In this document: positions 7,653 to 16,113 of the stretch, one piece after another
Layout: every line of letters starts with the position of its first letter
Position numbering within the stretch: the first letter of the stretch is position 1
NCBI RefSeq assembly: GCF_022919715.1
Contig: NZ_CP095042.1
Location: forward strand, 4,092,001 to 4,156,000
DNA: 64,000 nt
From: Agromyces sp. H17E-10
Lineage (GTDB): Bacteria > Actinomycetota > Actinomycetes > Actinomycetales > Microbacteriaceae
Direction: 5' to 3'
The notes under the pieces: generated by a model
What the model was told of the DNA's origin: nothing
What the model saw: only the letters and a program-made list of their open reading frames with translations
Database searches by the model: none
Position numbers and translations under genes: made by a program

Positions 7653-8456
7653 TCACCGCCCAGCGTACCGGTTCGACCGCGTCGCGCGCCTGAGCGAGGC
7701 CCGCATCGGTGCCTGCCGCACGAACCTCGGAAGGCATGGCCAGCCGGCGGCGATCACCCGGAGCCACGCGGTGCTCACGCGGTCGGTTCGCGGGGTCCAG
7801 CGGAACCCGTACGCGTCGCGCACCGACGGCGGCAGGAGGGCCGCCGTCATGAGGCGGACGAACGGCAGCAGCATCCCCGACCCCCGCGGCAGTGCGCTCG
7901 ACGCGCCCAACAGCGTGCGCGCGACCTGTCGCGCTTCGTCGCCGACCTCGACCGCTGCGAGGCGGTGCAGCCACCACGCGTCGAACTCGGCGCGGGACTG
8001 CGGCCACCCCGCCCGACCGGCCTGGAGGTGCGAGCCGAGCGCGCCGTAGCCCCGCACGATCACGTCGGCGACCCGGGGGTCGAGCGGACCCCACAGCCGT
8101 TCCTCGAGCGCGAGCGCGGTCGCCAGGATGGTCGCGGCGACCCAGCGCTGGGTCTCGGCGTCGAACGCGTCGTAGCCGGGGGAGTCGCCGTCGCCCGCGC
8201 CGCGTACGGGGCCGTGCCGCCGGTTGACGCGGCGCACCGCCTCGCGCACGACGTCCTCGTCGCCGAAGCCCACCGCGTAGACGTAGTCGAGCGTGCCGAA
8301 GAGTCGATCGAGCGGACGGTGGGCGAAGTCGCTGTGACGGGCGACCCCGCGCGCGACCCGCGGGTCGGCGAGCTGCAGCAGGATGGCCGCGCCGCCGCCG
8401 AGCAGGAGAACTCCCTCGGCGGCATGGCGGCGGAAGAGGAGTTCGTCGTCGTGCAT
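7653..8456 (-). CDS. DUF2236 / MpaB-family oxygenase-like protein
   Basis: 267 aa from the ATG at 8456, which overlaps the stop of the upstream secreted protein (TGATG). It carries DUF2236 features: a hydrophobic Gly-rich start (LLGGGAAILLQLADPRVARGVARHS), the RPLDRLFGTLDYVYAVGFGDED stretch and histidines in NRRHGPV. Members include latex-clearing protein and fungal MpaB and bind heme; no substrate can be read here. The C-terminal ~25 residues are Arg-rich. Tight overlap suggests co-translation with the peptidoglycan-associated gene, although no functional link is obvious. Confidence 0.82.
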   Translation of the reverse strand: MHDDELLFRRHAAEGVLLLGGGAAILLQLADPRVARGVARHSDFAHRPLDRLFGTLDYVYAVGFGDEDVVREAVRRVNRRHGPVRGAGDGDSPGYDAFDAETQRWVAATILATALALEERLWGPLDPRVADVIVRGYGALGSHLQAGRAGWPQSRAEFDAWWLHRLAAVEVGDEARQVARTLLGASSALPRGSGMLLPFVRLMTAALLPPSVRDAYGFRWTPRTDRVSTAWLRVIAAGWPCLPRFVRQAPMRASLRRATRSNRYAGR

Positions 8457-9613
8457 CAGTACCAATTGAACTGCTCGGAGTGCGCCCATGCACCGCAGGG
8501 GGCGCCGTAGCGGCCGGCGATGTACGAGAGACCCCATTCGATCTGCGTGGCGGCGTTGGTGCGCCAGTCCGCTCCCGCGGCGGCCATCTTGCTGCCGGGC
8601 AGCGATTGCGGGATGCCGTACGCGCCGCTGGAAGCGTTGTACGCATCGGCCCGCCAGCTCGACTCCCGGGTCCACAGGAGCACGAGGCACTGGAACTGCG
8701 CGGAGCCCCAGCCGTAGCGACCGACCGCGCCTGCCGCGTACGCCTTGGCACCCTCCGGGTCGACGTCCATTCCGGGAGGCGGAGCGTCGTCGCCACCGCT
8801 GCCGCCACCGCCGCCGGCGTTCTCGGCGGCCTCGGCGGCGGCCCGCTCGCGTGCTTCAGCCTCGAGCCGCGCCTGTTCACCGATGCGGAATCGGCGTTCG
8901 AGCTCGACGGAGCGGTCGCGCAGGCTGGCGAGTTGCGCGTAGAGGGTGTCGAGCGCACGCCGCTGTTCGGCGACACGTGCCTCGGCGGCCTCGTGCGCCG
9001 CGCGTGCCTCGTCGGCAGCCTGCTCGGCGAGGCGGGCGAGACGTGCCCGCTCCCGTTCGGCGACGTCGGCCTGGTCGCTGAGCGACGCGGCGTCGTGCTG
9101 GGCCGCCTCGGCGCTCGCGGCGAGCCCGGCTGCGAGATCGGCGAGCTGGGCGCCGCGAGTCAGGCTGTCGAGCAGGTCGTCGGCATCACCGGCCTCGCCC
9201 GACTCGACGAAGAGCCGCATCGCCACGTCGGCCCCGCCGGTGCGTGCGAGCACGGAGCTCAACCGGGCGAACCGGGCGGCCGCCTCGTCGGCGGTCCGCG
9301 TCGCCGCATCGGCGGCCGAGCGCAGGTCGGCGGCACGCGTCGCCGCCGCCCGGTGCTCGGCGGCCGCGGTCGCGGCGGTGGCGGCCGCTTCGACGGCGAG
9401 GTCGCCGAGGCGTCCGGCCTCCTGTTCCAGTCCGTCGACGAGCGTCGTGATCCGATCGGCCTCGGCCTCGCGGCCGGCGACGCTCTGCTTCGCGGCCTCG
9501 ACCTCGTCCCAGGTGGGGTAGTCCTCCGCCGCCGCGGGCGCGGCGACGAGGCCGAGTCCCGCCACGAGGGCGATCACGGTCGCGGCGTGCACGATCAGGC
9601 GACTGCGGCGCAT
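8456..9613 (-). CDS. Secreted coiled-coil protein with C-terminal lysozyme-like domain
   Basis: 385 aa. Residues 1-29 form a Sec signal peptide ending APAAA-ED. Residues ~35-265 are an Ala/Glu/Arg-rich coiled coil, then a Gly-rich hinge (GGGGGSGG near 270) and a C-terminal ~95-residue lysozyme-like domain with the catalytic-type Glu in LWTRESSW and the ASSGAYGIPQSLPGSK loop. The layout resembles actinobacterial resuscitation or septal lytic transglycosylases that cut peptidoglycan outside the membrane. Start: ATG 9613. The stop overlaps the DUF2236 gene. Divergent from the family-3 glycosidase, another cell-wall candidate. Confidence 0.85.
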   Translation of the reverse strand: MRRSRLIVHAATVIALVAGLGLVAAPAAAEDYPTWDEVEAAKQSVAGREAEADRITTLVDGLEQEAGRLGDLAVEAAATAATAAAEHRAAATRAADLRSAADAATRTADEAAARFARLSSVLARTGGADVAMRLFVESGEAGDADDLLDSLTRGAQLADLAAGLAASAEAAQHDAASLSDQADVAERERARLARLAEQAADEARAAHEAAEARVAEQRRALDTLYAQLASLRDRSVELERRFRIGEQARLEAEARERAAAEAAENAGGGGGSGGDDAPPPGMDVDPEGAKAYAAGAVGRYGWGSAQFQCLVLLWTRESSWRADAYNASSGAYGIPQSLPGSKMAAAGADWRTNAATQIEWGLSYIAGRYGAPCGAWAHSEQFNWY

Positions 9614-9681
9614 CGACTCACCCCTCCCGAGGCCGCGAGTCTACCCAGCGCTGTCTTCCGCCCCCGGTCAGACACGCAGCG

Positions 9682-9687
9682 TACACT
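9682..9687 (+). promoter_or_regulatory. -10 box (TACACT), leaderless candidate
   Basis: TACACT lies 6 nt before the GTG at 9694 of the glycosidase lipoprotein; no Shine-Dalgarno sequence is present. Confidence 0.5.
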
Positions 9688-9693
9688 CGCCGG

Positions 9694-10869
9694 GTGCGCT
9701 TCCCCCGCCTCCTGCCCGTGACGATGCTCGCCGTCGGCGCACTCGCGCTCGTCGGCTGCGCCTCGGATTCGTCGCCCTCGGGGGCGACCGCGACGGCGAC
9801 GGCGACGGCAGAGCCCCGTGCGACGGCGACTCCCACCCCGACGGTCGACGCGACCGAGGCGTGGGTGGCCGAACGCGTCGCCGCCATGACGGTCGCCGAG
9901 AAGGCTGCGGCACTGCTCATGCTGCACGCCCCCGGCACCGATCCCGGGCCGATTCGCGCACTGCTCGAGCAGGGCACCTCGGGCGTCATCCTCATGGGCG
10001 ACAACATCGCGGGGGATGCCGCGTCGATGCACGCGCTGACCGAGGCCCTGATGGTCGATCCCGAGCTCGTGCCGCTCGTCGCGATCGACGAGGAGGGCGG
10101 CGAGGTGCAGCGCCTCGACTGGGACACCGCGGCGACCGCCGAGGCGCTGCGCGACGCTCCGCCGGCCGACACGACCGCGGCGTTCGCGGCGCGGTCGGCG
10201 AGCGTCGCGGCGGGCGGCGCGAACGTCAACTTCGGCGTCATCGCCGACGTCACCGCCGACCCCGACTCCTTCATCGCCGGGCGGGTACTCGGCACCGAGC
10301 CGCAGGCCGCGGCCGATCGGGTCGCGGCGGCCGTCGCCGGCGAACGCGGCGTGGTCGCGACGACGCTCAAGCACTTCCCGGGCCACGGCGCCGCGCCGGG
10401 CGACTCGCACTCCAGCATCCCGAGCGCACCGCTCGACCTCGCGGCGTGGCGTGCCGGCCCGGCGCTGCCGTTCGCAGCGGGCATCGATGCCGGCGCCGAG
10501 CTCGTGATGACCGGCCACCTCGCGTACCCGGCGATCGATCCGGCCCCCGCGTCGCTCTCGCCCGAGTGGCACCGCATCCTGCGCGACGAGCTCGGCTTCG
10601 ACGGGGTGGTCGTCACCGACGACATGCTCATGCTGCAGCACAACGGCCTGCCCGAGTACGCCGACCCCGGTGAGAACGCGGTGCGCGCGATCGCCGCCGG
10701 CTCCGACCTGCTGCTCTACGTGCTGCCGGCGGACCCGTCGGAGTTCGGCATCTCGGTCGACGGGCTCGTCGGCGCGATCGGCGCCGCCGTCTCGTCGGGC
10801 CGTATCCCCGAAGCGCGGCTCGACGATGCCGTCACCCGCGTGCTCACGCTCCGTCGTGAACTGAGTTGA
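9694..10869 (+). CDS. Glycoside hydrolase family 3 lipoprotein (beta-N-acetylhexosaminidase, NagZ-like)
   Basis: 391 aa, GTG start. Residues 1-22 are a lipoprotein signal with lipobox LVGC (Cys22), then a Thr/Ala/Pro linker to ~50. The family-3 (beta/alpha)8 domain follows, with KHFPGHG at 226-232, the Asp-His pair in GDSHSSIP (D237, H239) typical of NagZ general acid/base chemistry, and the nucleophile candidate Asp309 in VVTDDM. It should trim N-acetylglucosamine from muropeptides, here anchored outside the membrane as in other Gram-positives. Faces away from the lysozyme-like gene, so both may serve wall turnover. Confidence 0.9.
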   Translation: MRFPRLLPVTMLAVGALALVGCASDSSPSGATATATATAEPRATATPTPTVDATEAWVAERVAAMTVAEKAAALLMLHAPGTDPGPIRALLEQGTSGVILMGDNIAGDAASMHALTEALMVDPELVPLVAIDEEGGEVQRLDWDTAATAEALRDAPPADTTAAFAARSASVAAGGANVNFGVIADVTADPDSFIAGRVLGTEPQAAADRVAAAVAGERGVVATTLKHFPGHGAAPGDSHSSIPSAPLDLAAWRAGPALPFAAGIDAGAELVMTGHLAYPAIDPAPASLSPEWHRILRDELGFDGVVVTDDMLMLQHNGLPEYADPGENAVRAIAAGSDLLLYVLPADPSEFGISVDGLVGAIGAAVSSGRIPEARLDDAVTRVLTLRRELS

Positions 10870-10982
10870 TCGGGTCGCGCCTCGGAAAAAGTCGCGAGGG
10901 CGGGAATAGATCGTCGATATCCATGCGTTTGCATACGTGAGGCCGATCGGCCCGAACCATCCGAAGTGGAGAACAGCGACAC

Positions 10983-11546
10983 ATGACGACCACCGCCCCG
11001 ACGATCGAGATCCCCGGCTACCGCGCAGGCACCTGGACCATCGACCCCACGCACAGCGAGGTCGGCTTCCAGATCCGCCACCTGATGATCAGCAAGGTCA
11101 AGGGCAAGTTCGAGCGCTTCAACGCGACCTTCGTCACTGCGGAGAACCCGCTCGACTCGAGCGTCACGGCGTCGGCCGAGGTCGCCTCGGTCAACACGAA
11201 CGAGCCGAACCGGGACGCGCACCTGCGCACCGGCGACTTCTTCGAGGCCGAGACCTACCCGACCATCGACTTCGTCTCGACCGGCGTGCGCGTCGAGAAG
11301 GGCGACTTCAAGGTCGACGGCGAGCTCACGATCCGCGGCATCACGAAGCCGGTCACCTTCGACTTCGACTTCGGCGGCTTCGGCGGCGACCCGTACGGCA
11401 ACTACAAGGGCGGCGCCTCGGCGAAGGCCGTCATCAACCGCGAGGACTTCGGCCTGATGTACAACGCCGCGCTCGAGACCGGTGGCGTGCTGCTCGGCGA
11501 CCAGGTGACCATCACCCTCGAGCTGCAGGCGGCGCTCCAGCAGTAA
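10983..11546 (+). CDS. YceI family protein (polyisoprenoid-binding-like)
   Basis: 187 aa. The single domain shows the YceI lipocalin-like pattern: GTWTIDPTHSEVGFQIRHL near the N-terminus, NTNEPNRDAHLRTGDFF in the middle and GELTIRGITKPVTFDF near residue 115. Relatives bind isoprenoid chains or amphiphiles. There is no signal peptide, so it is cytoplasmic in this organism. GAGAACAGC precedes the ATG. It is monocistronic, followed by a strong terminator. Physiological ligand unknown. Confidence 0.9.
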   Translation: MTTTAPTIEIPGYRAGTWTIDPTHSEVGFQIRHLMISKVKGKFERFNATFVTAENPLDSSVTASAEVASVNTNEPNRDAHLRTGDFFEAETYPTIDFVSTGVRVEKGDFKVDGELTIRGITKPVTFDFDFGGFGGDPYGNYKGGASAKAVINREDFGLMYNAALETGGVLLGDQVTITLELQAALQQ

Positions 11547-11561
11547 TCGGCGGCGATCGAT

Positions 11562-11596
11562 CGAAGGGCCGGATGCCACAGGCATTCGGCCCTTCG
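11562..11596 (+). terminator. Terminator hairpin after the YceI gene
   Basis: CGAAGGGCCGGATGCC - ACA - GGCATTCGGCCCTTCG, 16-bp stem with one G-T pair. It separates the YceI gene from the convergent winged-helix gene and could act on both strands. Confidence 0.75.
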
Positions 11597-11656
11597 TCGT
11601 ACCCGAGCCGTCCCGGGCCGGGCTCGGCAGCCGATCGCGGGAGGTGATCGCGGGAC

Positions 11657-12766
11657 TCAACCGGCGGCGGCCGCCTCGACCCCGGCGAGCCGCACCGACC
11701 AGAATTCAGCCCAGCGCTCGAGCGCGGGTGCGAAGCCCTCGAGGTCGGTGCCCGCGCGGAACGGGTCGAGGGTCACCGTCGTGCCCGCACGGCGCTCGGG
11801 CGAGCGGCGCCAGGTGCCGACGACCTCGCCGTCGCGCACCAGGATCGGCAGGAAGAGCCCGTTCTTTCCGGGCACGACGCGGAGCGCGTCGTCGGGGGAG
11901 CAGTACGCCGTGCGATCGCCGTAGCCGAGGAAGTACTCGTCGAACGGCGCGAGCACGTGGTCGCCGTCGGGAGCGGCCGTCGGCGTCGGCGCGTCGACGG
12001 CGACGAAGTGGTCGTCGCCCCACGGCTGCACCGTTGCACCCGCCTCGGCGGCTGCCGCGCGCGCCTGCGTGAGCGTCAGCCCGGTCCACCAGGCGAAGTC
12101 CCGAACGGTGACGGGGCCGTGCCCGCGCGCGTACCCGGTGAACAGTCGCGCGAGCGCCTCGTCGTCGCCCGGCTCCGATGACGACGCCGGCGACCATTCG
12201 TCGAGCAGGACGAACCGTTGGCGTGCCCGGGTCTCGACGGGGCCGTTGCAGAGCAGCCCCTCGGTCGCGAGCACCCAGATGAGGTGATAGCCGCGCTGCC
12301 CGTCGGTCGAGATGCCCACGGCGCTCCAAGCGGCCTGCAGTTCGTCGCGCGTGGCGGAGCGGCCGCCACTGAGCAGGCCGATCGCCACCTCGCGCGCCGT
12401 GGCGAGCACGTGCGCGTCGAGCCCCTCGTCGCGCTCGAGCTTGGCGGAGCGCAGGCGGGCGCGAGGCGCCGCGATCCGCAGGATCGGTCGCAGCATCGCC
12501 GGGTCAACGAAATGCAGCGTTCCGCGCATCGGCCACGAGCGCACCACCCGGCGATCCTCGATCGCGGCGTCGATCGCGGCCTCGCTCGCGTCGGCCAGGC
12601 GGGCGCCGAGCACCCACTTCGCCGCGGCGAGGTCTTGCGCCTGCACGCAGACGAGGTGTTCGATCGCCTCGGAGGGCGAGCCGAACGGCGAGGCGAGTCC
12701 CTGCGCACGGAGTCGGGCGGCGCGCAGCGCCGTGAGCGAAGTCCCGGGCGAGGCATCCGTCGTCAT
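11657..12766 (-). CDS. Winged-helix DNA-binding domain protein (YcaQ/AlkZ-like superfamily)
   Basis: 369 aa from the ATG at 12766. It has family motifs: LRAARLRAQGLASPF at the N-terminus, VCVQAQDLAAAKWVLGAR, SWPMRGTLHFVDP and VRDFAWWTGL in the centre, and FDEYFLGYGDRTA toward the C-terminus. The superfamily (HTH_42) includes AlkZ/YcaQ glycosylases, where paired Gln residues near the N-terminus (QAQD here) are important, but many actinobacterial members are uncharacterised. DNA repair is possible, not shown. It diverges from the ABC-F gene. A weak CAGACT box sits 6 nt before the start. Confidence 0.78.
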   Translation of the reverse strand: MTTDASPGTSLTALRAARLRAQGLASPFGSPSEAIEHLVCVQAQDLAAAKWVLGARLADASEAAIDAAIEDRRVVRSWPMRGTLHFVDPAMLRPILRIAAPRARLRSAKLERDEGLDAHVLATAREVAIGLLSGGRSATRDELQAAWSAVGISTDGQRGYHLIWVLATEGLLCNGPVETRARQRFVLLDEWSPASSSEPGDDEALARLFTGYARGHGPVTVRDFAWWTGLTLTQARAAAAEAGATVQPWGDDHFVAVDAPTPTAAPDGDHVLAPFDEYFLGYGDRTAYCSPDDALRVVPGKNGLFLPILVRDGEVVGTWRRSPERRAGTTVTLDPFRAGTDLEGFAPALERWAEFWSVRLAGVEAAAAG

Positions 12767-12822
12767 GCTGCGAGTCTGCCGGACACCGCCGACAGCGCGC
12801 GACCACAGCGCCCGCTCGACGT

Positions 12823-12828
12823 TAGACT
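12823..12828 (+). promoter_or_regulatory. -10 box (TAGACT) of the ABC-F gene
   Basis: TAGACT about 50 nt before the GTG at 12880 gives a short leader carrying AGGAGG (12867-12872). Confidence 0.45.
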
Positions 12829-12879
12829 GGGAGGCTGTGCCACTCGGCACCGATTCCCATGCAGCCAGGAGGCCCCGCC

Positions 12880-14478
12880 GTGCTCGCCGTCCACGACCTC
12901 GAGATCCGCGTCGGCGCGCGCCTGCTCATGGAGAACGTCTCGTTCCGCGTCTCGGACGGCGACAAGATCGGCCTCGTCGGCCGGAACGGCGCCGGAAAGA
13001 CGACGCTCACCAAGACGCTCGCGGGCGAGACGCTGCCGACCGACGGTCGCATCGACCGGTCGGGCGAGATCGGCTACCTGCCGCAGGACCCGCGTTCGGG
13101 CGATCCCGAGATGCTCGCGCGCACGCGCATCCTCGACGCGCGCGGGCTCGGTTCGCTCGCGCTCGGCATGCACGAGGCGTCCATGAACATGGGCAGCGAC
13201 GACCCCGTGGCCGCCGAGAAGGCCATGAAGAAGTACGGCAACCTGACCGACCGCTTCAACGCGCTCGGCGGGTATGCCGCCGAGGCGGAGGCGGCATCGA
13301 TCGCCTCGAACCTCAACCTGCCCGACCGCATCCTCGACCAGCCGCTGAAGACGCTCTCGGGCGGTCAGCGCCGCCGCATCGAGCTCGCCCGCATCCTCTT
13401 CAGCGACGCCGAGACGATGATCCTCGACGAGCCGACGAACCACCTCGACGCCGACTCGGTCGTGTGGCTGCGTGAATTCCTCAAGGCGTACAAGGGTGGC
13501 GTCATCGTCATCTCCCACGACGTCGAGCTCGTCGGCGAGGTCGTGAACCGCGTCTTCTACCTCGACGCGAACCGCTCGCTCATCGATGTCTACAACATGG
13601 GCTGGAAGCACTACCAGCGCCAGCGCGCCGCCGACGAGGAGCGCCGCAAGAAGGAGCGCGCGAACGCCGAGAAGAAGGCCGACGTGCTCAAGCTGCAGGC
13701 CGCGAAGTTCGGCGCGAAGGCGTCGAAGGCCGCCGCCGCCCACCAGATGGTCGCGCGCGCCGAGAAGCTGCTCGCCGGCCTCGAGGAGGTGCGCGCCGTC
13801 GACCGCGTCGCGAAGCTCCGGTTCCCGACGCCTGCGCCGTGCGGTCGCACGCCGATCAGCGCGAGCGATCTGTCGAAGAGCTACGGTTCGCTCGAGATCT
13901 TCACGGCGGTCGACCTCGCGATCGACCGCGGGTCGAAGGTCGTCATCATCGGCCTCAACGGCGCCGGCAAGACGACCCTCCTGCGCATCCTCGCGGGCGT
14001 CGACGAACCCGACACCGGCAACGTCGAGCCGGGCCACGGCCTGCGCATCGGCTACTTCGCGCAGGAGCACGAGACCATCGAGGTCAAACGCTCGGTGCTC
14101 GAGAACATGGTGAGCTCGTCGCCGAACCTCACCGAGACCGAGGCGCGCAAGGTGCTCGGCTCCTTCCTCTTCACGGGCGACGACGTGCACAAGCCGGCCG
14201 GCGTGCTGTCGGGCGGCGAGAAGACCCGCCTCGCGCTCGCGATGATTGTCGTCTCGGGCGCGAACGTGCTGCTCCTCGATGAGCCGACCAACAACCTCGA
14301 CCCCGCGAGCCGCGCCGAGATCCTCGACGCGCTCTCGCACTTCGAGGGCGCCGTCGTGCTCGTCTCGCACGACCCCGGGGCGGTCGAGGCGCTGAACCCC
14401 GAGCGCGTGCTCATCCTGCCCGACGGCGTCGAGGACCACTGGTCGGCCGAGTACCAGGAGCTCATCGAACTCGCCTGA
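12880..14478 (+). CDS. ABC-F family ATPase (translation-associated)
   Basis: 532 aa. I chose the GTG at 12880 because AGGAGG sits 7 nt before it; the in-frame ATG at 12859 has no ribosome-binding site. Two ABC domains: Walker A GRNGAGKTT, signature LSGGQRRR and Walker B DEPTNHLD in the first; GLNGAGKTT, LSGGEKTR and DEPTNNLD in the second. A charged linker rich in Lys/Glu joins them, and there are no transmembrane segments. This is the ABC-F plan: ribosome-binding factors that aid translation, some giving ribosome-antibiotic resistance. Chromosomal setting and conservation favour a housekeeping role. Confidence 0.9.
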   Translation: MLAVHDLEIRVGARLLMENVSFRVSDGDKIGLVGRNGAGKTTLTKTLAGETLPTDGRIDRSGEIGYLPQDPRSGDPEMLARTRILDARGLGSLALGMHEASMNMGSDDPVAAEKAMKKYGNLTDRFNALGGYAAEAEAASIASNLNLPDRILDQPLKTLSGGQRRRIELARILFSDAETMILDEPTNHLDADSVVWLREFLKAYKGGVIVISHDVELVGEVVNRVFYLDANRSLIDVYNMGWKHYQRQRAADEERRKKERANAEKKADVLKLQAAKFGAKASKAAAAHQMVARAEKLLAGLEEVRAVDRVAKLRFPTPAPCGRTPISASDLSKSYGSLEIFTAVDLAIDRGSKVVIIGLNGAGKTTLLRILAGVDEPDTGNVEPGHGLRIGYFAQEHETIEVKRSVLENMVSSSPNLTETEARKVLGSFLFTGDDVHKPAGVLSGGEKTRLALAMIVVSGANVLLLDEPTNNLDPASRAEILDALSHFEGAVVLVSHDPGAVEALNPERVLILPDGVEDHWSAEYQELIELA

Positions 14479-14560
14479 CCCCGGGCCGCGGGCGAGCCGG
14501 CCGCGCAGCTGCGCGGTGGCGCGGTGGCGCGCGGTTTCGGAGCGGGATTCGCGCGCGCGG

Positions 14561-15412
14561 CTACCGCCCGTCGAGGATCCCGTCCTCGACGTCGGCGTCG
14601 GCGTCGCGCCGCGGCTTGCGCTCGGGTCGGCGGGGCGCCCGGCGCTCGTCGTGCCCGCCCCTTGCACCGGTGAGGGATGCCTCGGCGAGCGCCTTGCGCT
14701 CCTGGTTCGCCGCCCAGCCGAGGCCGATGAAGGCGAGCAGGGCGAACACGAACCACTGCAGCGCGTACGACAGGTGCGGGCCCTCGTCGCGCTCGGGGCG
14801 GGGCGCTGCGAGCGGGGGTTCCGCCGCGTCGTCGGGAGACTGCACGAGCAGGCCGTACGCCCCGGTGTAGGCCGGCGTACCGACGCGTGCGGCGAGCTCG
14901 TCGAGGTCGATCGTCGCGAGTTCGGTGCCGGTCGAGGTGCGCCCGGCGATCGTGCCCTCGCCGGCCTTGAGCCGCGCCTCGACCTCGATCTCGCCGGTCG
15001 GCGCCGCAGGGATGTCGCCCGGCCGGCCGTCGGGCGCCTCGGGGATCCAGCCGCGATCGACCATGAACACCGTGCCGTCGTCGAGGCGGAACGGCGTGAT
15101 GACCTCGAAGCCCACGTTGCCGTTCAGCGGGCGGTTGCGCACGACGACCTCTTCGGCGGGCAGGTACTCGCCGGCGAGCGACACCACCTTCCAGCGCTGG
15201 TCGATGTCGAACGCCGTGGGATCGGGCAGGGCGTCTGCGACCGGGACCGCCTCGGCATCGTAGTTCGCGTCGATACGGGCGACCTCGGCGAGCGCCTCGG
15301 CGCGGCGGTTGAGCTGCCAGGTGCCGAGCGCCGAGCACGCGATCGCGAAGATCACGACGAGCACGAGATAGCCGGCCCAACGGCCGCTCAGCAGGAAGCG
15401 CCAGTCGTTCAC
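14561..15412 (-). CDS. SURF1 family protein (cytochrome oxidase assembly)
   Basis: 283 aa, GTG start. It has the SURF1 plan: a transmembrane helix at ~14-33 ending in GTWQLNRRAEAL, a large extracytoplasmic loop with VVVRNRPLNGNVGFEVITPF and VDRGWIP, and a second transmembrane helix at ~225-245 (ALQWFVFALLAFIGLGW), followed by an Arg/Asp-rich cytoplasmic tail. SURF1 assists heme a insertion into the aa3-type oxidase. The start overlaps the stop of the upstream 84-aa gene (GTGA), so three small genes (DUF3099, 84-aa protein, SURF1) are chained. Confidence 0.92.
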   Translation of the reverse strand: MNDWRFLLSGRWAGYLVLVVIFAIACSALGTWQLNRRAEALAEVARIDANYDAEAVPVADALPDPTAFDIDQRWKVVSLAGEYLPAEEVVVRNRPLNGNVGFEVITPFRLDDGTVFMVDRGWIPEAPDGRPGDIPAAPTGEIEVEARLKAGEGTIAGRTSTGTELATIDLDELAARVGTPAYTGAYGLLVQSPDDAAEPPLAAPRPERDEGPHLSYALQWFVFALLAFIGLGWAANQERKALAEASLTGARGGHDERRAPRRPERKPRRDADADVEDGILDGR

Positions 15413-15663
15413 GCGCGGCCTCCCGCCGCGGCATCCGCATCGTTCGCGTCACCGTCGAAGGCGGCGACCGAGACCGGGAACGCACGCGCCTCGAGGAAGT
15501 CGCGCAGGTAGCCGACGTGCTCGTCGCAGGCGAGCCAGGTCTTGCCGCGGTCGCCCGTGTGGATCTTCGGGTTGCGCCAGTCGATGCGCCACGTCGCGGT
15601 CGCCGTGCACGCGGCACGGGAGCAGACGGCGCCGTCGGGGGCGCCGGAGAACCCGCCGATCAT
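15409..15663 (-). CDS. Small conserved hypothetical protein (84 aa), Cys-containing
   Basis: ATG at 15663 overlaps the DUF3099 stop (ATGA), and its stop overlaps the SURF1 start. The protein has APDGAVCSRAACTATATWRIDWRNPKIH and WLACDEH: paired Cys/His positions that could bind a metal. It resembles small acetone/respiration-neighbour proteins conserved beside SURF1 in Microbacteriaceae, but I cannot name a function. Confidence 0.75.
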   Translation of the reverse strand: MIGGFSGAPDGAVCSRAACTATATWRIDWRNPKIHTGDRGKTWLACDEHVGYLRDFLEARAFPVSVAAFDGDANDADAAAGGRA

Positions 15664-15968
15664 CGCAGCCCGTCGCCTTCGTCCGACGGCGGTGCGGCCG
15701 GCGGCGCGGACGGCCCCGCGGGCAGCGCGCGGTCGGGACGCACGACGTGACCCGCCCGGCCCGAGCCCTGCGCGTTCGCGAGCACGACCGCGATGTAGGG
15801 GAGGAAGATCGCCCCCGCCGCGAACACCGCGAGCCACCAGCCGCGCGCGAACAGCATGGCGAAGATGCAGGCGACCCGGATCGTCATCGCGACCGTGTAC
15901 TTGATCATGCGTGCGCGCCGCTCCGCTTCGGGGGAGGGCGGCAGCGAGGTGATCGACTGCTGCTTCAT
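15660..15968 (-). CDS. DUF3099 membrane protein
   Basis: 102 aa. N-terminal polar segment with ITSLPPSPEAERRARMIKY, then two close hydrophobic helices (about 25-43 and 47-66) and a Pro-rich C-terminal tail. The ITS...R..RM..Y start is characteristic of actinobacterial DUF3099 proteins. Function unknown. First gene of the DUF3099-84aa-SURF1 chain, divergent from fabG. Confidence 0.85.
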   Translation of the reverse strand: MKQQSITSLPPSPEAERRARMIKYTVAMTIRVACIFAMLFARGWWLAVFAAGAIFLPYIAVVLANAQGSGRAGHVVRPDRALPAGPSAPPAAPPSDEGDGLR

Positions 15969-16053
15969 GCTGGGTCGCCGGGATCTGACGGCGCTCCTCT
16001 TGCGTCAAGCCTACGTCCGATACGACCGGACGGATGCCGTGAACGGGACGTTC

Positions 16054-16059
16054 TATGCT
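16054..16059 (+). promoter_or_regulatory. -10 box (TATGCT) of the fabG-like gene
   Basis: TATGCT about 54 nt before the ATG at 16114, leaving a leader with GGAG. Confidence 0.4.
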
Positions 16060-16113
16060 GAGACGGGCCGCTCGGCCCGCCCTCCCGCACGACCTTTGGA
16101 AACGGAGTCCAGC

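Noticed and set aside
12880..14478. ABC-F as an acquired antibiotic-resistance gene
   Set aside because: Base composition matches the core and the gene is in a housekeeping setting (SURF1, fabG); nothing marks transfer.
14501..14516. Perfect 16-bp palindrome CCGCGCAGCTGCGCGG between the ABC-F and SURF1 genes
   Set aside because: Such GC palindromes arise easily in this base composition, and there is no loop or T-run for a terminator; no regulatory role can be argued in a convergent gap.
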